NCBI GenBank assembly: GCA_002448555.1
Contig: DJYV01000052.1
Location: 1 to 7,104, forward strand
Direction: 5' to 3'
Length of the DNA: 7,104 nucleotides
Source: Flavobacteriales bacterium UBA6969
GTDB lineage: Bacteria; Bacteroidota; Bacteroidia; Flavobacteriales_D; Sanyastnellaceae
Part shown: piece by piece, positions 5,930 through 7,104 of the stretch
How the letters are laid out: each line of letters starts with the position of its first letter
How positions within the stretch are numbered: position 1 is the first letter of the stretch
The notes under the pieces: generated by a model
The model's input: the letters and a program-made list of their open reading frames with translations, nothing else
What the model was told of the DNA's origin: nothing
Database searches by the model: none
Program-made: the position numbers and the translations under genes

Positions 5930-6917
5930 GACCACGACCCCAACCCAACGCGCTGCGGTGATCGACTGCGGCACCAATATGTTCACGGTACTGATTGCCG
6001 AGGGGAGTGGCGACACGTGGGAACGCAAGCACGTGCTTCGGCAGCCAGTCTTCATCGGCCAAGGCGGTTTCCAAAACCGCTCGATCCGTTCCGATCGGTT
6101 CGCACGTGGACTCGACGCGCTGGGGACGTTTCACCAGGCCTTGGGCAATTACAACGTCAAGGACGTGCGGGTGGTCGGAACCAGTGCCCTGCGCGACGCC
6201 TCCAACGGCACCACATTCGCTGAAGCGGTACGCAGTCAATTCGGCTGGGACCTGGGCATCATCGGCGGGGAAGAGGAGGCGGATTGGATTTTTCGCGGCG
6301 TGGCCCAGACCTTAACCGACGACTTGGAGCGGGTGCTCATCATGGATATCGGTGGAGGCAGTGTGGAGTTTGTGGTGGCCGAGCGAACCGACGCCGGCGC
6401 GTGGCAATCCAAGGTTGCCCTGAGCCTCGACGCCGGTGTGGCGCGGCTCGAAGAATTCGGCAAGCCCACCGACCCGCTCGGGGCAGCAGGCGAGGAGCGC
6501 TACCGCGCGTTTTTGGACAACGTCATGGAGCCCCTTGAAGCTGTCCTCTTCGAATACCAGCCTACTGCGCTCGTAGGAAGCAGCGGATCGTTCGATACGT
6601 TTGCCGAAGCTGTCAATGGTTCACATGCGGACGTCCCGTATTTGCAACGGCGGGACCTCGAACCCATCGACCGCCAAGCGTTGCAGCGGTTGCACCGAAG
6701 GCTGTTGACGGAACCGCACAAACAGCGCTTGAAAATCCCCGGCATGGCTCCGGATCGGGCCAAGATGATTCCCTTGTCCAGCATGCTCCTCATGCACGTG
6801 CTGGGAAAAATGACCCCCACGGCCACCGTCTACCGATCGCCATTTGCCATGCGCGAAGGCCTCATGGAGGCAGTTTGGCAACATCTTTGTACCGGTTCAA
6901 GCGATCAAACGAATTGA
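5922..6917 (+). CDS. PPX/GppA-family phosphatase
   Basis: The product belongs to the exopolyphosphatase / pppGpp phosphohydrolase family of the actin-like ATPase fold and probably acts in the cytoplasm. At 331 residues it is the short two-lobe form without the C-terminal HD-type domain of E. coli PPX (about 510). Motifs in order: phosphate-1 loop AVIDCGTNMF (12-21, Asp15), VGTSALRDASN (85-95), the catalytic glutamate region GGEEEADWIFRGV (115-127), phosphate-2 loop MDIGGGSVEF (141-150, Asp142 and Glu149) and LVGSSGSFDTF (217-227). All key acidic residues are present, so the enzyme should be active. Whether it prefers polyphosphate or pppGpp cannot be decided. The ATG at 5922 overlaps the end of the permease gene by 8 bases, suggesting translational coupling; no Shine-Dalgarno sequence is visible. 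Confidence 0.92.
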   Translation: MTETTTPTQRAAVIDCGTNMFTVLIAEGSGDTWERKHVLRQPVFIGQGGFQNRSIRSDRFARGLDALGTFHQALGNYNVKDVRVVGTSALRDASNGTTFAEAVRSQFGWDLGIIGGEEEADWIFRGVAQTLTDDLERVLIMDIGGGSVEFVVAERTDAGAWQSKVALSLDAGVARLEEFGKPTDPLGAAGEERYRAFLDNVMEPLEAVLFEYQPTALVGSSGSFDTFAEAVNGSHADVPYLQRRDLEPIDRQALQRLHRRLLTEPHKQRLKIPGMAPDRAKMIPLSSMLLMHVLGKMTPTATVYRSPFAMREGLMEAVWQHLCTGSSDQTN

Positions 6918-6919
6918 CC

Positions 6920-7104
6920 ATGAAGAAGTCCCCCAAAATTCTCATCATCGATGATGAAGCGCCCATCCGAGCGAGCTTGAAGGAAATCCTCGAGTACGAG
7001 AATTACCAGGTCATGGAAGCGGAGGACGGTGCGGAAGGCCTCAAGCTGGCGACCAGGTTTGCCTTTGATGTGGTCTTTTGTGACATCAAGATGCCCAAAA
7101 TGGA
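6920..7104 (+). CDS. response regulator receiver domain, 3' partial (possibly NtrC type)
   Basis: Only 61 full codons are visible before the window ends. They encode the first half of a CheY-like receiver domain: the acidic pocket IDDE (10-13, Asp11 and Asp12), and FCDIKMPKM with the phosphoacceptor Asp55. The stretch SLKEILEYENYQVMEAEDG closely resembles receivers of sigma-54-activating NtrC-family regulators in Bacteroidota, but the output domain lies outside the window, so this class is inference. The gene starts 2 bases after the phosphatase stop and is probably the next gene of the same operon. No cognate histidine kinase is visible. Confidence 0.9.
   Translation, partial: MKKSPKILIIDDEAPIRASLKEILEYENYQVMEAEDGAEGLKLATRFAFDVVFCDIKMPKM

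Overview
The window looks like ordinary chromosomal DNA from a member of the Bacteroidota, perhaps a GC-rich relative of the Flavobacteriales. Three things support this: the protein flavour (the DnaJ linker and tail, the GppA/PPX-like phosphatase, the NtrC-like receiver), the near absence of Shine-Dalgarno sequences, and two start codons preceded in the same register by a TAAWTTGC element resembling the Bacteroidota -7 promoter box. The phylum assignment is inference; no rRNA or other taxonomic marker is present. All genes lie on the plus strand and GC content looks uniformly high by eye. I see no mobile element, CRISPR array, tRNA, rRNA or sign of recent transfer.

Layout. Bases 1-1296 hold nearly all of murA (first committed step of peptidoglycan synthesis; the first few codons lie off the left edge). 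Bases 1314-1871 encode an exported TlpA-like thioredoxin. An 87-base gap with a 25-base imperfect palindrome leads into grpE (likely 1959-2525) and dnaJ (2534-3649), the co-chaperones of DnaK. After a 16-base gap comes a tightly packed run: ABC exporter ATPase (3666-4616), its membrane subunit (4613-5929, ATGA overlap), a PPX/GppA-family phosphatase (5922-6917, 8-base overlap) and the start of a response regulator (6920 to the right edge, 2-base gap).

How the genes fit together. grpE and dnaJ form a heat-shock/proteostasis pair. The ABC genes form a NatAB-type exporter that is probably translationally coupled to the phosphatase, and the response regulator follows at once. The last four genes look like one transcription unit that could link export, polyphosphate/(p)ppGpp metabolism and signalling, but no sequence feature proves a functional link.

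The most notable observation is in DnaJ. The protein keeps only two of the four canonical CxxCxGxG motifs, and the two missing ones (I and IV) are exactly the pair that builds zinc centre 1, while the pair building zinc centre 2 (II and III) is intact. MurA carries Asp instead of Cys at the fosfomycin-target position. I found no convincing undescribed multi-gene system here.
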